Source: an uncultured Campylobacter sp.
Lineage (GTDB): Bacteria; Campylobacterota; Campylobacteria; Campylobacterales; Campylobacteraceae
Direction of reading: 5' to 3'
Length of the DNA: 7,979 bases
Assembly: GCA_949294425.1 (NCBI GenBank)
Contig: CASFHJ010000174.1
Location: 1-7,979, forward strand
Shown: piece by piece, positions 6,261-7,979 of the stretch
Numbering within the stretch: the first letter of the stretch is position 1
Layout: every line of letters starts with the position of its first letter
Made by a program: the position numbers and the translations under genes
The notes under the pieces: model-generated
The model's database searches: none
Seen by the model: only the letters and a program-made list of their open reading frames with translations
What the model was told of the DNA's origin: nothing

Positions 6261-7460
6261 ATGAAAACATACAAAAAAACTATTTTTGCTCTGGCTTTGA
6301 GTGCTTTTTGTCTAGGTGTTACTGAATTTGTTATGGCTGGTGTTTTGGTAGATGTAGAGGAGTATTTTCAGGTAAATGCAAAAACAGCAGGTTGGCTTAC
6401 AACGCTTTATGCCATAGGGGTTTTTATAGGTGCACCGCTAGTTAGTATACCTCTTAGTAGATATGATAGAAGAACACAACTCTTGATAAATTTAAGCATC
6501 TTTGCTTTAGCAAATTTTATTATCTTTTTAAGCACGAATTTCTATCTAACAGCTCTTGCTAGATTTGTAGCGGGAACTCAACATGGAGTTTTCTTTGTCA
6601 TAGCTACCTTAGCAATAACCGCAATGGTGCCCGCTGAAATTCGCTCAAGATCCTTAGCTGTCATGGTTACAGGGCTTACCATAGCCTTAGTTACTGGAGT
6701 GCCTTTGGGGACATTTGTGGGGCATTTTTTTGGCTTTAAATTTATCTTTTTGCTAATATTTATAATAAACATCTTTGCCATCTTTGGCATATTTAAGCTA
6801 ATGCCAAAAAATATAAGCTCAAAAAAAATGAGCTTAAAAAATTTAATACCAGCCTTTTCCAATCAAAACCTCATAAAAACCTACACCATAACCATATGCA
6901 CTTGTGGAGCACAATTTGTCCTTTACACTTACATACAAAAGCTCTTAGTTGAAATAAGCGGCTTTGAGGTGGCTACTACTGCTTACATACTTTTAGTTTA
7001 TGGTTTTTGTGCCATACTTGGAAATTTATACGGAGGAAAATTAGCCGATAAAATAGGCTCTATATCTAGCTTAAGAATAATTCTAAGTCTGCAGGTAGTG
7101 GCATTTTTACTAGTAAGCTTATCAATGCATAATAAAATTTTAATCGTTATAAATATAGCCTTGATAGGCTTTTTAGCCTTTTCCACTATACCTGCTTTAA
7201 AAATGATAGCTCTACACAAAGCAAAAAGACACACAAATTCTTATGTAGATAGCACGGTTAGCGTAAATGAGGCAGCTTTTAACGTAGGCATAGCTCTAGC
7301 TTCCTGGCTGGGAGGCATAGTGCTTGTTAGTTTGGGGATAGAATTTAACGCAATTTTCGCGGCACTTTTCATACTGCCAGCCTTATTGTTTGCGATACTT
7401 TTTGCAAAGGATAAGATAGATTATAAAAATTTAAATAAAAAGAAAAATAAGCTAAGATAG
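6261..7460 (+). CDS. MFS efflux transporter, AraJ/YdhP-like (DHA1 family)
   Basis: A 399-residue inner-membrane protein with about 12 hydrophobic helices, the standard MFS length. Helix 1 has the LGVTEFVMAGVL signature (18-29) typical of AraJ/YdhP and sugar-efflux or drug-efflux members. The helix 2-3 loop has a degenerate motif A (SRYDRRTQ, 66-73). Helix 4 carries motif B-like RFVAGTQHG (101-109), helix 5 has the antiporter motif C-like TGVPLGTFVG (145-154), and the second half repeats motif A as GGKLADKIG (258-266). The motif C-like helix suggests proton-coupled export rather than uptake. The substrate (sugar, amino acid, drug or other small molecule) cannot be read from the sequence. The tail is Lys-rich (KNLNKKKNKLR), expected in the cytoplasm. 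It has its own promoter and is followed by a hairpin, so it is probably a single-gene unit. No such gene sits beside nhaA in C. jejuni as I recall. Confidence 0.9.
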   Translation: MKTYKKTIFALALSAFCLGVTEFVMAGVLVDVEEYFQVNAKTAGWLTTLYAIGVFIGAPLVSIPLSRYDRRTQLLINLSIFALANFIIFLSTNFYLTALARFVAGTQHGVFFVIATLAITAMVPAEIRSRSLAVMVTGLTIALVTGVPLGTFVGHFFGFKFIFLLIFIINIFAIFGIFKLMPKNISSKKMSLKNLIPAFSNQNLIKTYTITICTCGAQFVLYTYIQKLLVEISGFEVATTAYILLVYGFCAILGNLYGGKLADKIGSISSLRIILSLQVVAFLLVSLSMHNKILIVINIALIGFLAFSTIPALKMIALHKAKRHTNSYVDSTVSVNEAAFNVGIALASWLGGIVLVSLGIEFNAIFAALFILPALLFAILFAKDKIDYKNLNKKKNKLR

Positions 7461-7481
7461 AATTTGCAAAATGCAAATTCT
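7459..7481 (+). terminator. Hairpin between the convergent MFS and ComEA-like genes
   Basis: AGAATTTGC, loop AAAAT, GCAAATTCT is a perfect 9-bp stem that overlaps the MFS stop codon (7458-7460) and ends 5 bases before the ComEA-like stop. It is followed on the plus strand by TTGATTTTATTT, so it best serves the MFS gene. On the minus strand the following DNA is less T-rich, so any action on the ComEA-like transcript would be weaker. Confidence 0.6.
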
Positions 7482-7486
7482 TGATT

Positions 7487-7726
7487 TTATTTGACAGATA
7501 TATCGTTTTTTATATCCTCAAAAATCTTTGATCCTATGCCTTTTACCTTCTTTATATCCTCTATGGAACTAAAATTTTGATCCTTTCTATACTCAACTAT
7601 AGCCTTAGCCTTAGCCTCGCCTATACCCTTTAATTCTTTTAGCTCATCAACTGAGGCTGTGTTGATATTAACAGCGGCAAACAAAGAGCTTAAGAAAAGC
7701 AAAAATGTAAAAAATATTTTACTCAT
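7487..7726 (-). CDS. Exported ComEA-like helix-hairpin-helix DNA-binding protein
   Basis: A 79-residue protein with a signal peptide (MSK, hydrophobic 4-15, likely cleavage after LFA at 17) and one ComEA-type domain. The domain begins VNINTA (19-24) and has two helix-hairpin-helix motifs with hairpins LKGIGEAKA (about 32-40) and VKGIGSKIF (about 61-69). Such domains bind double-stranded DNA without sequence preference through the backbone. ComEA proteins pull incoming DNA across the cell envelope during natural transformation, here presumably in the periplasm. The size equals that of C. jejuni Cj0011c, described as a DNA-binding protein needed for efficient natural transformation. The ATG at 7726 is chosen because AAAGGA (7738-7733) lies six bases before it. 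A TTG at 7759 in frame would put 11 residues before the signal peptide and lacks a ribosome site. In C. jejuni this gene lies beside rnhB; here they are over 5 kb apart and on opposite strands. Confidence 0.9.
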   Translation of the reverse strand: MSKIFFTFLLFLSSLFAAVNINTASVDELKELKGIGEAKAKAIVEYRKDQNFSSIEDIKKVKGIGSKIFEDIKNDISVK

Positions 7727-7732
7727 AAAAAA

Positions 7733-7738
7733 TCCTTT
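7733..7738 (-). promoter_or_regulatory. Ribosome binding site fixing the ComEA-like start
   Basis: The minus strand has AAAGGA, six bases, then ATG at 7726. This places the start exactly at the signal peptide and argues against the in-frame TTG upstream. I see no convincing TATAAT upstream; an AATAATAAAA stretch (about 7761-7770) is the best weak candidate. Confidence 0.7.
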
Positions 7739-7829
7739 AAAATAAAATTTCAAGCTCAATTTTTTATTATTTTTGCTTAAATTAAGATTTATTTTCTAAA
7801 AATTTTATGGCTTTTTTAAAAATTTTAGG

Positions 7830-7869
7830 TAACACTTTCTCACTTAATCTTACTTTAAGCTTAGTGTTA
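7830..7869. repeat. Nested inverted repeat in the right intergenic region
   Basis: TAACACT (7830-7836) pairs with AGTGTTA (7863-7869), and inside it CTTAA (7843-7847) pairs with TTAAG (7855-7859). Together they could fold into a 40-base hairpin with an internal loop. No T-run follows, so it is not a normal terminator; it could be part of a leader or simply chance. Confidence 0.3.
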
Positions 7870-7979
7870 TATAATTTCATTTCCTTTTTTATCAGTTTTA
7901 CCCAGTTTTCTTAGCACTAGCCTAAGTAAAAAACTCTTAAGCTTATAAATAAAGGTTATGGCTTATTTTATAAAATCTT

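Larger units (their letters stand above)
7727..7979. other. AT-rich stretch without a confident gene at the window's right edge
   Basis: About 250 bases upstream of the ComEA-like gene. It contains an ATG at 7958 (reading MAYFIKS to the edge, with AAAGG only two bases before it) that could begin a plus-strand gene. A minus-strand frame open from the edge to a TAA near 7943 could instead be the tail of another gene. A TATAAT at 7870-7875 (+) could serve the first option. On the minus strand a 32-residue Lys/Leu-rich frame (7880-7782, MKLYNTKLKVRLSEKVLP...) has only a badly spaced AAGG, two bases before its ATG. On the plus strand a 35-residue hydrophobic frame (7807-7914) has no ribosome site. 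Neither is called as a gene. Confidence 0.4.

Noticed and set aside
7727..7759. Longer 90-residue version of the ComEA-like protein starting at TTG 7759
   Set aside because: It would place 11 residues before the signal peptide and lacks a ribosome site, while the ATG at 7726 has a well-spaced AAAGGA and gives the usual 79-residue length.
7807..7914. 35-residue hydrophobic plus-strand frame
   Set aside because: No ribosome site precedes it, and hydrophobic Phe/Leu-rich frames are expected by chance in T-rich DNA. It also overlaps a minus-strand frame of similar quality.

Overview
The window looks like chromosomal DNA of a Campylobacter species or a close relative in the Campylobacterota. It is AT-rich, genes are tightly packed with many start/stop overlaps, and promoters are TATAAT-type -10 boxes in T/A-rich DNA without clear -35 boxes. 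Nearly every product matches a typical Campylobacter family. Several neighbour groups (nhaA1-nhaA2-NlpC/P60 lipoprotein-murI; SPFH protein with two small DUF2393-like membrane proteins) also occur in C. jejuni as I remember its map. Other junctions (rnhB against murI, an MFS gene next to nhaA) do not match C. jejuni, so a different species or a rearranged genome is likely. The species cannot be named from this sequence.

Bases 1-2335 (+ strand): a cotranscribed-looking group of the 3' part of an SPFH/prohibitin-family membrane protein, two adjacent paralogous two-helix membrane proteins, and rnhB (RNase HII). Spacings are 8 bases, a 1-base overlap and a 10-base overlap. Bases 2354-5872 (- strand): a four-gene cassette nhaA1 -> nhaA2 -> NlpC/P60 lipoprotein -> murI, in which each gene overlaps the next by exactly 4 bases. 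It is driven by an extended -10 promoter at about 5904-5912. It joins two Na+/H+ antiporters to a cell-wall hydrolase and the enzyme that makes D-glutamate for peptidoglycan. It converges on rnhB with only 18 bases between.

Bases 5924-6260: a small serine-rich protein gene (59 aa, - strand) with its own hairpin terminator and a sigma-28 (FliA)-type promoter, divergent from the MFS gene. Its N-terminal part resembles the YjfB-type 'putative motility protein' family. Bases 6261-7460 (+): a 12-helix MFS efflux transporter (AraJ/YdhP-like, DHA1). It converges through a hairpin onto a 79-residue exported ComEA-like helix-hairpin-helix DNA-binding protein (7487-7726, -), implicated by family in DNA uptake. 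Bases 7727-7979 hold no confident gene.

No rRNA, tRNA, CRISPR array or insertion sequence was seen. The most interesting items are the flagellar-type promoter on the serine-rich small protein, the conserved cysteine pair shared by the two DUF2393-like paralogues, and the near-identical DNA patches between the tandem nhaA genes.
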